A DNA stretch of 55,395 nucleotides, from NCBI GenBank assembly GCA_964526505.1, contig CAZGJC010000009.1:1-55395 (forward strand), written 5' to 3'. Of the stretch, positions 25,150 to 34,709 are shown piece after piece. Made by a program: the position numbers and the translations under genes. The notes under the pieces are model-generated. The model was not told the DNA's origin, searched no databases, and worked only from the letters and a program-made list of their open reading frames with translations. Numbering within the stretch: position 1 is the first letter of the stretch; each line of letters opens with the position of its first letter. Source of the DNA: SVTX01 sp964526505 (GTDB lineage: Bacteria > Bacillota > Clostridia > Oscillospirales > CAG-272).

Positions 25150-26379
25150 CTATTTGTTTGCTTCTTTTATTATTTCTTCTTTGATTTCTTGTCCGAAATT
25201 CCCGCCGAAACAAAGCCAAACGCTGTCGGGGTTCTCGTCGTCCGCAATGATTTTCGCCGCATCTTTTCGTGTTCTGCAAAACTTAATCCCGTTGTCAAAA
25301 ACTTCCGATTGTTCTCCATTTGTGCAAACTATTGTCTGAACAATTTGACCGGACGGTATAACGCTCAAAATTTTTTTTGTCTTATTTTCGCCGACATACG
25401 GAATGCACAACGAAATTTTTTTAGATTCGCCTATAATATCGCAAAACGTTTTATACAAAAATGTAATTTCGTCCTCATCATCAGCATTATCCACTATAAT
25501 GGTCGGCATATATGAAATAATTTCAAATGAATCGGCACATCCTGCGTTTTCAAGTCCGGAAATTACTGCGGAAATCGGAATTCGTATACCCTCTCTACGC
25601 ATTGCCATAACAGCCTCTATGACAGTCATCGCACAATCTCGCAAAATATACGACGGGGATTTGAGTCTAAATCCCTCTCTGCCATTATAGTTAAATGAAA
25701 GTAATCTAAGTCCCGTATCTGTAATTTCAAATTGTGATTTTACGGGTATAAAGAGTCTGAGTCCGGACGGAGCACACACACTCGATATGTAGTTATAAAC
25801 GTCACTCTTTTGATTTCCGCTTACAACTTCACGTGTTCCTCGTCTGATGACATCGCACAGCGGAACTATTCGCTCAACAGCATTTTCCGAGGCGTAAATG
25901 GTTGGTATTATCGCAAGTTCATACGGGGCACACACTCGGTCAAATTTTTCGGTTCCCTCTAAAATTATAAAATCGCAACCGTTAAGTCTGCACAAAAGAA
26001 GTGACAGAACAAATACAATTTCTTCCCTCAAATATAACGTTTGATAGTTTTTACTCACCTTATCTTTTATTTCGGCAACGCAACCGTTAAAATCTGCAAT
26101 GGAAGGTATCTCACCGCCCACAAGCACGCAATCACGGACTTCTCTTTTTTGAGGAGACACAATTCTGCCTACTGTATATCCGGCATCTTTTATTATATTT
26201 TCAAGCATCACAGCACAGCCGTGACCGGCAACTCCGCTCGGTATATTTATAAATCTAACGCCTACGTTTATTCCTCCGAGGGATTTACACAGCTCTGCAA
26301 TTCGTCTTTGTGAAAACATACTTTCATCATTTGACTGGGGAAAATTTTCAATATATTTTAAAGAATTTACATATTTCAT
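25150..26379 (-). CDS. FolC/Mur-ligase-like protein lacking catalytic motifs (predicted pseudoenzyme)
   Basis: The 409-residue protein aligns by eye over its length with folylpolyglutamate synthase/dihydrofolate synthase. The N-terminal YVNSLKYIENFPQ, RIAELCKSLGG and AGYTVGRIVSPQK match FolC positions. The ATP-binding loop, HVTGTNGKGS in FolC, is here FINIPSGVAGHG (residues 43-54) with no GKS/GKT. The family's DGAHN near the C terminus is DNADD (about residue 295). The ligand-binding core between them is also degraded. It therefore probably cannot ligate glutamate and may have a regulatory or scaffold role. Its ATG overlaps the GH13 stop (ATGA), so it is coupled to glycogen metabolism genes. 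There is no frameshift or stop, so it is maintained as a protein. Confidence 0.7.
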   Translation of the reverse strand: MKYVNSLKYIENFPQSNDESMFSQRRIAELCKSLGGINVGVRFINIPSGVAGHGCAVMLENIIKDAGYTVGRIVSPQKREVRDCVLVGGEIPSIADFNGCVAEIKDKVSKNYQTLYLREEIVFVLSLLLCRLNGCDFIILEGTEKFDRVCAPYELAIIPTIYASENAVERIVPLCDVIRRGTREVVSGNQKSDVYNYISSVCAPSGLRLFIPVKSQFEITDTGLRLLSFNYNGREGFRLKSPSYILRDCAMTVIEAVMAMRREGIRIPISAVISGLENAGCADSFEIISYMPTIIVDNADDEDEITFLYKTFCDIIGESKKISLCIPYVGENKTKKILSVIPSGQIVQTIVCTNGEQSEVFDNGIKFCRTRKDAAKIIADDENPDSVWLCFGGNFGQEIKEEIIKEANK

Positions 26380-28319
26380 CTTTTGATTTCCTTAAAGATT
26401 ACCGCCGTATTGCTCTTTATTTTAACACAACCGACAAAATCAGTATTGTTAATCAAATCTCTATAAACCGTGCCGTCGGGAATTTGCATAATTTTGTCCT
26501 TTCCTCGATTTGCGGAAATTATTATGCGTGTATTTGCGTCTTCACGCACGTAACATATATATCCTTCACTCTTATCGACAACGTAAAAATCACCTTTTTT
26601 AAAGGCACTTTCTTCATTTCTTATTCTGCCGAGAGTCTTATAGAAATTCAGAATATCACAGCGATACGACTTATCAATTTCAGCCCACGGAAAAGGCATA
26701 CGGCAAAAAGGATCTCTATATCCTTCAAGCCCCACTTCGTCTCCGTAATAAAGAGATGGTATGCCGTAAACGGTATATTGTATGGTTGCGGCAATTTTCA
26801 GCAAGGCAATACCCTTTTGGCGTTGCTTTTTTGAAAGTTTTGCCACGGCAAGTTCGCTCATACTTCTGTCTTCGTCGCCAATATCTCTTCCAAGCACCGT
26901 TAAAATTCTTTCGGTGTCGTGAGTACCGATTATATTCATAAGTTCGTCGGACACTTGTCTCGGATACGAAGAATATATTTCAACGAGTGTATTGTACAAG
27001 GTATCTGAATCGGCATATTCGCAAAATGATAATATTGCGGAACGCAACGGGTAATTCATCACGCTGTCAAGTTGTCTTCCCTGAAAATAGCGTCGTCTGC
27101 TTCCGTAAGACTGCTTGTCCACCGCATTTTCCCAGACTTCGCCTATGATTACAGCCTGTCCGTCAGATGATTTTTTTACAGCGGTACGGAATTCGTCCAA
27201 AAATTCGTCATTTAACTCGTCGGCAACGTCGAGTCTCCAACCGCCTATTCCCATGTCCATATATTTTTGAACGACTCCGCCGTCACCCGTAAAAAATCTT
27301 CTGCACTCCTCGTTTGAATGGTTAAGTCTCGGCAAAATATCAATTCCCCACCATGACTCATACTCATTTGGATAGTTTTTAAAATGATACCAATTCGCAT
27401 ACGGTGAATTTTTATCGTTATACGCTCCGCCATTGCCGTATCTTCCCTTTCGGTTGAAATAGACGCTGTCGTCACCGGTATGATTGAAAACACCGTCAAG
27501 TACTATCGAAATGTCACGCTGTTTTGCCTGCGAAATCAATAATTTAAGAGCCTCGTCTCCGCCGAACATATCATCAACTTTGAGATAATTTCCCGTATCA
27601 TACTTATGGTTTGAGTATGCCTCAAAAATCGGGCAAAGGTATATTACACTGACACCGAGTTCTTTCAGATAATCAAGTTTTTCTGCCACACCGTACAAGT
27701 TTCCACCGAAAAACATATTGTTTTCAAGCGGTTCTCCCGGATTTTTTGCATATTGCGGAATACCGTTATCCCAATCGTTATTCATTATGGCATCGTGGCG
27801 TACCTTTATAGAGGATGCACGTTCGCTTTTTCCCTTATAAAATCTATCGGTGAATATCTGATACATAACACCTTCGCCGAATTTTTCCGGGGTTTTATAA
27901 TCTTTTTCAAACACGAGTAGCCTAAATCTTGAACTTTCTTTTGACGAAATCACAAAATCCACGTTATTATACGCATCCGTATACAGCGTTTCGGCACCAC
28001 GTACCAAAACAATTTCATAATAAAAAAGTCCACATTCAGCACCGTCGCAAAGTTTTTTGGTATCAACACTCAGACAATAAACGTCGCTTATATTGTCCGA
28101 GCCCTCAAAAATCATAGGCAAATCCTTATCCAAACAACCATCTCGGCAAATACGCAAAACAGGCGTCGTCATACCGAGATTTCTCGATACCGACACTTCA
28201 AAATCTATAACCGAGCCGAATCTGAAAGCTCCTATATGTGATACGTCATCACCGTTTAAGAACTTACGTATTTTAACATCCGCTTCCTTTTCTATTTCAT
28301 TGTACAGTTTTGGCAGCAT
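26376..28319 (-). CDS. GH13 alpha-amylase/neopullulanase-like glycoside hydrolase
   Basis: The 647-residue cytoplasmic enzyme (no signal peptide) hydrolyses alpha-1,4 and possibly alpha-1,6 glucans. An N-terminal beta-rich domain (about 1-145) resembles the CBM34-type domain of cyclomaltodextrinases. The (beta/alpha)8 barrel has all four GH13 regions: DGVFNHTG, GWRLDVADE (nucleophile Asp), IIGEVWEN (acid/base Glu) and IIGTHDTER (transition-state Asp). A C-terminal domain follows. It is encoded between glgP and the FolC-like gene and probably trims glycogen or maltodextrins intracellularly. The ATG follows GAAGAGGTTCGT. Confidence 0.93.
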   Translation of the reverse strand: MLPKLYNEIEKEADVKIRKFLNGDDVSHIGAFRFGSVIDFEVSVSRNLGMTTPVLRICRDGCLDKDLPMIFEGSDNISDVYCLSVDTKKLCDGAECGLFYYEIVLVRGAETLYTDAYNNVDFVISSKESSRFRLLVFEKDYKTPEKFGEGVMYQIFTDRFYKGKSERASSIKVRHDAIMNNDWDNGIPQYAKNPGEPLENNMFFGGNLYGVAEKLDYLKELGVSVIYLCPIFEAYSNHKYDTGNYLKVDDMFGGDEALKLLISQAKQRDISIVLDGVFNHTGDDSVYFNRKGRYGNGGAYNDKNSPYANWYHFKNYPNEYESWWGIDILPRLNHSNEECRRFFTGDGGVVQKYMDMGIGGWRLDVADELNDEFLDEFRTAVKKSSDGQAVIIGEVWENAVDKQSYGSRRRYFQGRQLDSVMNYPLRSAILSFCEYADSDTLYNTLVEIYSSYPRQVSDELMNIIGTHDTERILTVLGRDIGDEDRSMSELAVAKLSKKQRQKGIALLKIAATIQYTVYGIPSLYYGDEVGLEGYRDPFCRMPFPWAEIDKSYRCDILNFYKTLGRIRNEESAFKKGDFYVVDKSEGYICYVREDANTRIIISANRGKDKIMQIPDGTVYRDLINNTDFVGCVKIKSNTAVIFKEIKR

Positions 28320-28354
28320 ACGAACCTCTTCAAAATGTTTTTATAACTTAAATT

Positions 28355-28385
28355 AAGGGGAAACCGCTGTTATGGCTCCCCTTTT
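28355..28385. terminator. Hairpin between glgP and the GH13 gene
   Basis: AAGGGGA (28355-28361) pairs with TCCCCTT (28379-28385), extended by an imperfect inner ACC/GGC stem. On the minus strand it is followed by AATTTAAG, a poor T tract, so it may act as a partial terminator or mRNA stabilizer within the operon and not as a full stop. Confidence 0.5.
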
Positions 28386-28408
28386 TATTTGGTAATATTT
28401 CGCTTTGA

Positions 28409-30832
28409 TTAATTTATGGGTTTTACTCCCCAGAATTTCTTTGCATACTCATTTATACATCTGTCTGCCGAGAAATATCCCGAGTGAGCGGTATTGAGAA
28501 GTGACTTTTTAGACCATTCACGCTCATTTGCATAAAGAGATATAAGTCTGTCATGCGTCAAGCGATACGATTCGAAATCTGCAAGGCACATGAACGGATC
28601 GGCGATACCGTATCCGGACAAAAGGTACGTTGCAATATCAGCGAACGATTCACCGTTAAATCCGGAGTACAGACGATTGATAATTCTTTTGAGTCTTTCG
28701 TTATTAGCGTAAAACTCCGTAGAACGGTATCCCTTTGCCCACAGGTCTTCAACTTCTTTTGCGGTCATACCGAAAATAAACATATTATCTTCTCCGACAG
28801 CATCAAGCATTTCTATATTTGCACCATCAAGCGTACCGATTGTAATCGCTCCGTTCATCATAAGTTTCATACAACCCGTTCCACTCGCCTCTTTTCCGGC
28901 AAGGGAGATTTGTTCGGAGATTTCAGCCGAAGGAATAAGAATTTCAGCAGTCGTAACGTCATAGTTTTCAAGGAATACGACATCGAGTTTTTCTTTTATC
29001 TCGGGATGTTTATCTATATCGGTTGACAACGCACATATAAGTTGGATAATTCTCTTTGCCATTTGATATCCGGGAGCGGCTTTCGCACCGAAAATAAACG
29101 TCTGAGGTTGAATATCCATATTCGGATTGTTCTCTATGTCGATATAGAGACCTATTATATTCAAAACGTTGAGAAGTTGGCGTTTATATTCGTGAAGTCT
29201 CTTTATCTGAACGTCAAAAACGGTGTGAGTATTGAGTTTTTTGCCTGTTTTTTTGTACAAATGTTCGGCAAATTTAACTTTATTGTTATGTTTTATCTGA
29301 CTTATTCTATCGAGTGCGGACGGATCATCGGCATACTTTGCAAATTCCGCAAGGTCTTCCGAGTGATGTCTGTAACCGGTTCCTATGGTTTCATCAAGGA
29401 AAGAAGCAAGTTCGGGGTTTGAATAGCAAAGCCAACGACGATGGGCAATACCGTTTGTAACGTTTTCAAATCTCTCAGGATACATATAGTAAAAATCACG
29501 GAAAACGGATTTTTTAAGTATATTCGAGTGAAGTTTTGATACACCGTTAACAGAGTGCGAACCGACAACCGACAGATTTGCCATTCTGACAGCACCGTAT
29601 CCGACAACGCTCATATTTGAAATTCTCTGCCAATTTCCGGGGAATGCCTGCCAAGCCTCACGACAAAATCTTTCATTTATTTCGCAAACTATCTGATACA
29701 TTCTCGGAAGTTTGAGTTTGAATAAATCTTCGTTCCACGTTTCAAGTGCTTCCGGAAGAACGGTATGGTTTGTATAAGAACAAATTTTTACTACCTTTCT
29801 CCAAGCGTCGTCCCACGAATAGAAATAATCGTCTATGAGTATTCTCATAAGTTCGGGAATACAAAGTGCGGGGTGGGTATCGTTTATATGAATGGCAATC
29901 TTGTCTTCGAGGTTATCGAGAGTGCCGTATATAGCCATATGGTCACGAATTATACTCTGAACAGACGCCGAAACAAGAAAATACTGCTGCGACAAACGAA
30001 GAAGTTTTCCCTCTTCGTGGTTATCCGACGGATAAAGAACCTTACAAAGCGACTCCGCTTTCGTACTGTTTTCAACCGCCTGTGCATACTGACCCTGTGT
30101 AAACAGTCCCATATTGAAGTTTTGAATATCTCTTGCCTTCCACAAACGAAGTCGGCTTGCCGCCTTACTGTCGGCACCGGATATCATCATATCATACGGA
30201 ACCGCTTCAATTTCGTCTGCATTTTCATAGTAAACTTCCATATGTCCGTTTACCCATTTCTCTTTTACTTTTCCACCGAATCTAACTATAAAAGAGCGGT
30301 CGGTTCTCGGAACAAGCCACACTTCACCTCCCGGAAGCCACACGTCGGGAAGTTCAACCTGCATACCGTCAACTATCTTCTGCTTGAAGAGACCGTATTC
30401 ATAGCAAAGTGAAAATCCTGTTGCGGGATAATCAAGTGATGAAAGCGAGTCCATAAAGCATGCGGCAAGTCTTCCGAGTCCGCCGTTTCCGAGACCTGCG
30501 TCGGGTTCACATTCGTAAAGCGTATCCAAATCCATTCCGAAATTGCCAAGTGCCTTTGAATATTCTTCAACAAGTCCCAAATTGTGTAAATTGGTTTTAA
30601 GCGAGCGTCCGAGTAAGAACTCCATACACATATAATAAATGCGTTTTGCACCCTGCTTGTTAACTTCCTTTTTGAAACTTCCACGCTTTTCCGTCAATAT
30701 GTCTCTTACGGTTATCGCCACCGCTTTGTACATCTGCTCGGGTGACGCTTCGGCAGGTGTACAGCCGAAATATCTTGAAAGTTTGGTCTCAATATTTTCT
30801 CTTATTTCCGCAGAATTAAAATTCTTGTTCAT
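28409..30832 (-). CDS. glgP: Glycogen/starch alpha-glucan phosphorylase
   Basis: PLP enzyme releasing glucose-1-phosphate from glycogen ends. The 807-residue length is typical. Signatures are YYMCMEFLLGRSL, the ENADEIEAVPYDMMI region, YNVxxAE-like NYDVTTAEILIPSAEIS, and the PLP lysine in GTGCMKLMMNGAITIGTLDGANIE. It is followed 89 bp on by GH13 and preceded 53 bp upstream by glgA, so breakdown and synthesis genes share one unit. The Shine-Dalgarno (GGAGAGG) is about 15 nt from the ATG, farther than usual. Confidence 0.97.
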   Translation of the reverse strand: MNKNFNSAEIRENIETKLSRYFGCTPAEASPEQMYKAVAITVRDILTEKRGSFKKEVNKQGAKRIYYMCMEFLLGRSLKTNLHNLGLVEEYSKALGNFGMDLDTLYECEPDAGLGNGGLGRLAACFMDSLSSLDYPATGFSLCYEYGLFKQKIVDGMQVELPDVWLPGGEVWLVPRTDRSFIVRFGGKVKEKWVNGHMEVYYENADEIEAVPYDMMISGADSKAASRLRLWKARDIQNFNMGLFTQGQYAQAVENSTKAESLCKVLYPSDNHEEGKLLRLSQQYFLVSASVQSIIRDHMAIYGTLDNLEDKIAIHINDTHPALCIPELMRILIDDYFYSWDDAWRKVVKICSYTNHTVLPEALETWNEDLFKLKLPRMYQIVCEINERFCREAWQAFPGNWQRISNMSVVGYGAVRMANLSVVGSHSVNGVSKLHSNILKKSVFRDFYYMYPERFENVTNGIAHRRWLCYSNPELASFLDETIGTGYRHHSEDLAEFAKYADDPSALDRISQIKHNNKVKFAEHLYKKTGKKLNTHTVFDVQIKRLHEYKRQLLNVLNIIGLYIDIENNPNMDIQPQTFIFGAKAAPGYQMAKRIIQLICALSTDIDKHPEIKEKLDVVFLENYDVTTAEILIPSAEISEQISLAGKEASGTGCMKLMMNGAITIGTLDGANIEMLDAVGEDNMFIFGMTAKEVEDLWAKGYRSTEFYANNERLKRIINRLYSGFNGESFADIATYLLSGYGIADPFMCLADFESYRLTHDRLISLYANEREWSKKSLLNTAHSGYFSADRCINEYAKKFWGVKPIN

Positions 30833-30885
30833 TTGTCTTATCTTTTACCTCTCCGTAACAAACTGCTCCGTATAAAACTTCGACC

Positions 30886-32325
30886 TCACAGCAGATTGTA
30901 CATATCCATATATTTTTGAGCGGAAACGCCCCATGAAAAATCCGTATCCATAATTTTTGCCACAAATTTTTCGTATTTATCACTGTCGTGATATATTTCA
31001 AGTGCGGCACTTATTCTATCATAAAGTTCATATGCGGAATAATTCGCAAACGTAAATCCGTTTCCTCTTATCTCTCCGTCGCATTCCCAATATCCCTTTA
31101 TCGAATCGTAGAGTCCACCTGTCTCTCTTACAACCGGAATTGCACCGTATCTTGATGCTATCATCTGCGAAAGACCGCAAGGCTCGCTCTTTGACGGCAT
31201 AACAAATATATCAGCTGCAGCATATATCTTCTTCGATAAATCTCTGTCATAAAGCATAAGAGCTCTCACCTTGTCACCGTGGTTGCTTTCAAGATTTTTA
31301 AAGAAATTCTCAAATTTTTCTTCACCCTTACCAAGCACAACAAACTGAACGTCATTATCACGTACAAGTTCATCGGCAATTTCCCACACCAGGTCAAGAC
31401 CCTTGTGCGATGCGAGACGTGATATGACCGCAATAAGCGGAACGTCTTCTCTTTCGGGAAGTCCGTACGCTCTCTGCAATTCAAGTTTGTTTTTTGCTTT
31501 AAGATTTGCAAAATCGGAAGAGTCGAAGTTCTGACATATAATCGAATCCGTCGACGGATTGTAATATTCATAATCTATACCGTTAAGTATACCCGTAAGT
31601 TTTTGAGAATTTCTCTGCAATATATGATACAATCCGTGAGAATACTCCACACCTTGTATTTCCTGTGCATATTTGGGGCTTACCGTGCTTACTCTGTCGG
31701 CACATTCTATTGCCGCTTTCATAAGGTTTATGCAATTGTCGTATCGCATAAGCGAATAATGCTCAGGTCCCAGGTCGAACACATCGGATAGAATTGAAAA
31801 ATCATATTTGCCCTGATATTCAATATTGTGTATTGTAAACACGCTCTTTATTCCGTCGTACCCGTCTCTGTAACGGTATTTCGTGTTCAGATATACAACT
31901 GTAAGTGCCGATTGCCAATCGTTTGCGTGAAGAACGTCAGGATAAAAATCCACGTGCGACATTAATTCCATCACAGCCTTGCAGAAATAAGCATATCGTT
32001 CGGCATCATCGTAAAATCCGTAAAGACCGCTACGTTTAAAATAATATTCGTTATCTACAAAATAGTATGTCACACCGTCTTTTTCAAGACTTTTCACACC
32101 ACAATACAAATTTCTCCACGAAAGTTGCACGTTAAATACAGCGACTTCTTTCATCTCGGAACGCCATTTTTCGGATATTGCACCATAAAGTGGCATAACG
32201 ACCCTTACATCATTGCTTTCATCCAGTGATTTTAACGCAGTCGGAAGTGAACCCATAACGTCTCCGAGACCGCCAGTGGCCGCAAAAGGCATAACCTCCG
32301 CACCTACCAAAAGTATCTTTTTCAT
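30886..32325 (-). CDS. glgA: Glycogen synthase (ADP-glucose type)
   Basis: GT5 enzyme adding glucose from ADP-glucose to glycogen ends. The 479 residues start MKKILLVGAEVMPFAATGGLGDV, whose KTGGL-like loop (ATGGLGDV) binds ADP-glucose. The C-terminal half has VISRLASHKGLDLV and the PSKSEPCGLSQMIA motif. I chose the ATG at 32325 because it matches the family N terminus. An upstream in-frame ATG at 32358 overlaps the glgD stop (TAATG) and would add 11 residues; translational coupling from there is possible. Confidence 0.96.
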   Translation of the reverse strand: MKKILLVGAEVMPFAATGGLGDVMGSLPTALKSLDESNDVRVVMPLYGAISEKWRSEMKEVAVFNVQLSWRNLYCGVKSLEKDGVTYYFVDNEYYFKRSGLYGFYDDAERYAYFCKAVMELMSHVDFYPDVLHANDWQSALTVVYLNTKYRYRDGYDGIKSVFTIHNIEYQGKYDFSILSDVFDLGPEHYSLMRYDNCINLMKAAIECADRVSTVSPKYAQEIQGVEYSHGLYHILQRNSQKLTGILNGIDYEYYNPSTDSIICQNFDSSDFANLKAKNKLELQRAYGLPEREDVPLIAVISRLASHKGLDLVWEIADELVRDNDVQFVVLGKGEEKFENFFKNLESNHGDKVRALMLYDRDLSKKIYAAADIFVMPSKSEPCGLSQMIASRYGAIPVVRETGGLYDSIKGYWECDGEIRGNGFTFANYSAYELYDRISAALEIYHDSDKYEKFVAKIMDTDFSWGVSAQKYMDMYNLL

Positions 32326-32357
32326 AATTTGAAATTTACCCTTTCGAATTCTCGACA

Positions 32358-33494
32358 TTAAACCTTTGTGCTTTTTCCGATAAAGAACGGCAACGTTCTG
32401 TGTCCGGAAAGATTTCTTCCGTCACGAATTGTTACGTCCTTATCGGCAATTACACAGTTGAGGTTTGCATCATCGCATACGTAAGTGTCTTGGAAAAGAA
32501 TGGAATTTTTAACTGTTGCACCCTTACCTACGTGTACGCCTCTGAACAATATCGAATTTTCAACCGTTCCCTCAATTACACAGCCGTCTGCAACTACCGA
32601 GTTCGTTACCTTTGCACCATCGCAATATCTTGTGGGAACGGAGTTACGAACCTTTGTAAGTATAGGATTGTTGGCATCTCCGAAAAGTTCTTCTCTTACA
32701 TTCTGCTGTAAAAGGCTCATAGAGCATGAGAAATACGTTTCAATTGAATTTATGCTTGCGTAAAAACCATCATAATCGTAAACACGGTAATTTGCACTTC
32801 CGACTTCACGTGACAGTATATCGTGTAAAAATCTTGTATATCCGTGAGCGGCAGAGTTTTCAAGAATATTCACGAGATACGAACGTGTCATTACCATTAT
32901 ATTGGTATAAACTCGTGTTCTTCCGTCAAAGCACTTCTTCTCGGAAAAATCCGTTACCCTTCCGTCACCGTCGGTATCTATCAGTGTAAGTTTTTCCGCA
33001 GAAGATTTTCCTGTCAAATCCAAATTTTGCGTAACAAACGTAATGTCGGCACCGCTCTTCGCATGTTCTGCGATAACATCGGTTAAATCTATATTACATA
33101 TAACGTCACAGTCGGCAAGAACAATATAATCTTCCTTACATCTGTTTATAAAGTTAGCCGCACCCATAATCGCTTCAAGTCTTGAAGAAATCACACCGCT
33201 TGCGTTATTGTCAAACGACGTAATACGAGGAGGGAGAATTTTGATGCCTCCCGAGCGTCTTGCAAGATCCCAGTCTTTGCCCGTTCCGAGGTGGTCAAGC
33301 AAAGATTCGTAGTTATTGCTTGCAATAACACCAACCTTTGTAATTCCCGAATTTACCATATTCGAAAGCATAAAATCTATGAGTCTGTATCTTGCACCGA
33401 ACGGCACGCTTGCCATGGTTCTCGTTCTCGTAAGTTCCGGAACGGTATTATCGTGTATATTTGCAAATATAAGTCCCGCAACAGTCATATTCAT
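32358..33494 (-). CDS. glgD: Glucose-1-phosphate adenylyltransferase, GlgD subunit
   Basis: GlgC paralogue that forms the GlgC/GlgD ADP-glucose pyrophosphorylase of Firmicutes and acts mainly as a modulatory subunit. The 378-residue protein keeps the fold (FGARYRLIDFMLSNMVNSGI; left-handed helix repeats at the C terminus). The GGxGxR nucleotide loop of GlgC is replaced by IFANIHDNTVPELTRTR, as expected for GlgD. Its ATG overlaps the glgC stop by 4 bp, and its stop overlaps a potential glgA start. Confidence 0.95.
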   Translation of the reverse strand: MNMTVAGLIFANIHDNTVPELTRTRTMASVPFGARYRLIDFMLSNMVNSGITKVGVIASNNYESLLDHLGTGKDWDLARRSGGIKILPPRITSFDNNASGVISSRLEAIMGAANFINRCKEDYIVLADCDVICNIDLTDVIAEHAKSGADITFVTQNLDLTGKSSAEKLTLIDTDGDGRVTDFSEKKCFDGRTRVYTNIMVMTRSYLVNILENSAAHGYTRFLHDILSREVGSANYRVYDYDGFYASINSIETYFSCSMSLLQQNVREELFGDANNPILTKVRNSVPTRYCDGAKVTNSVVADGCVIEGTVENSILFRGVHVGKGATVKNSILFQDTYVCDDANLNCVIADKDVTIRDGRNLSGHRTLPFFIGKSTKV

Positions 33495-34684
33495 TTCCTC
33501 CTATCATCGCCTATAATTGTGCCGTCTTCGATAATCTCGCCGTCTTTTATCGTTACGTCCTCGCCGATTACGGTTACACCTTTTGCGATATCTTTTGATA
33601 CACCGACTTTTGCGTCGACGCCTATATGTACACCTGTATCTATAATTGAATATCTAATATCGGCACCATGGCAAATGACCATATCGCCCATAAGAACGCA
33701 GTCTTCAACGTAGGCACCCTCTTCAATTTTTACGCCCGCACCGATTACGCAATTTTTAACCTTACCGTATATTTCACAGCCTTCCGTGATATAGCAATTT
33801 TCTATTTCGGCATTTTCGCCCACAAACTGAGGACCCTGTGCTTGGTGCCTTGAATAAATTCTCCAATCACCGTCCGAAAGGTCAAGAATGGGATTTGTTC
33901 CGAGCAAATCCATATTCGCCTCCCAAAGCGATGATATGGTTCCGACGTCCTTCCAATATCCGCTGAAAGAATATGCGTACATTCTTTCTCCCGCATTCAG
34001 CATATTGGGGATAATGTTTTTACCGAAATCGTTTGATGACATCGGATCCGCCTCGTCATTCAAAAGATATTTTTCAAGTTTATCACGTCTGAATATGTAT
34101 ATACCCATAGATGCCTTTGTACTGTCGGGATTTTTAGGCTTCTCCGTAAACTTGTATATAGAGCCGTCCTCATTTGTACTCATAATGCCGAATCTGCTTG
34201 CTTCTTCGAGCGGAACCTCAATGACGGCAATGGTACAATCTGCATTCTTTTCCTTATGATATGCAAGCATCTTCTCGTAATCCATCTTGTAGATGTGGTC
34301 ACCGGAAAGAATGATAACGTGTTCGGGATCATACCTGTCTATGAATTTAAGGTTTTGATATATGGCATTTGCGGTTCCTCTGTACCAATCTGCGGTATTC
34401 TGTCCCTGATAAGGAGGGAGAACGGTAACGCCACCCCAGATACGGTCCAAATCCCAAGGCTGACCGTTTCCTATGTACTCGTTAAGCACAAGAGGCTGAT
34501 ATTGTGTAAGGACGCCGACGGTATCAATTCCGGAATTTATGCAGTTTGAAAGCGGAAAATCTATAATTCTGTATTTTCCTCCAAACTGTACGGCAGGTTT
34601 TGCTGTTTTGTGTGTAAGTGCGTAAAGTCTTGAACCTTGTCCGCCCGCTAAAAGCATAGCAACACATTCTTTCTTCTTGAACAT
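33491..34684 (-). CDS. glgC: Glucose-1-phosphate adenylyltransferase, catalytic subunit GlgC
   Basis: Makes ADP-glucose from ATP and glucose-1-phosphate, the committed step of glycogen synthesis. The 397-residue protein has the nucleotide loop LLAGGQGSRLYALT, KPAVQFGGKYRIIDFPLSN, the ILSGDHIYKMDY metal/sugar region, and a C-terminal left-handed beta-helix. The ATG at 34684 sits 8 bp after AGGAG; the ATG 6 bp upstream is too close to that site. It overlaps glgD by 4 bp. Confidence 0.97.
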   Translation of the reverse strand: MFKKKECVAMLLAGGQGSRLYALTHKTAKPAVQFGGKYRIIDFPLSNCINSGIDTVGVLTQYQPLVLNEYIGNGQPWDLDRIWGGVTVLPPYQGQNTADWYRGTANAIYQNLKFIDRYDPEHVIILSGDHIYKMDYEKMLAYHKEKNADCTIAVIEVPLEEASRFGIMSTNEDGSIYKFTEKPKNPDSTKASMGIYIFRRDKLEKYLLNDEADPMSSNDFGKNIIPNMLNAGERMYAYSFSGYWKDVGTISSLWEANMDLLGTNPILDLSDGDWRIYSRHQAQGPQFVGENAEIENCYITEGCEIYGKVKNCVIGAGVKIEEGAYVEDCVLMGDMVICHGADIRYSIIDTGVHIGVDAKVGVSKDIAKGVTVIGEDVTIKDGEIIEDGTIIGDDRRK

Positions 34685-34709
34685 AAGCATATCTCCTATA
34701 TATTTATTT

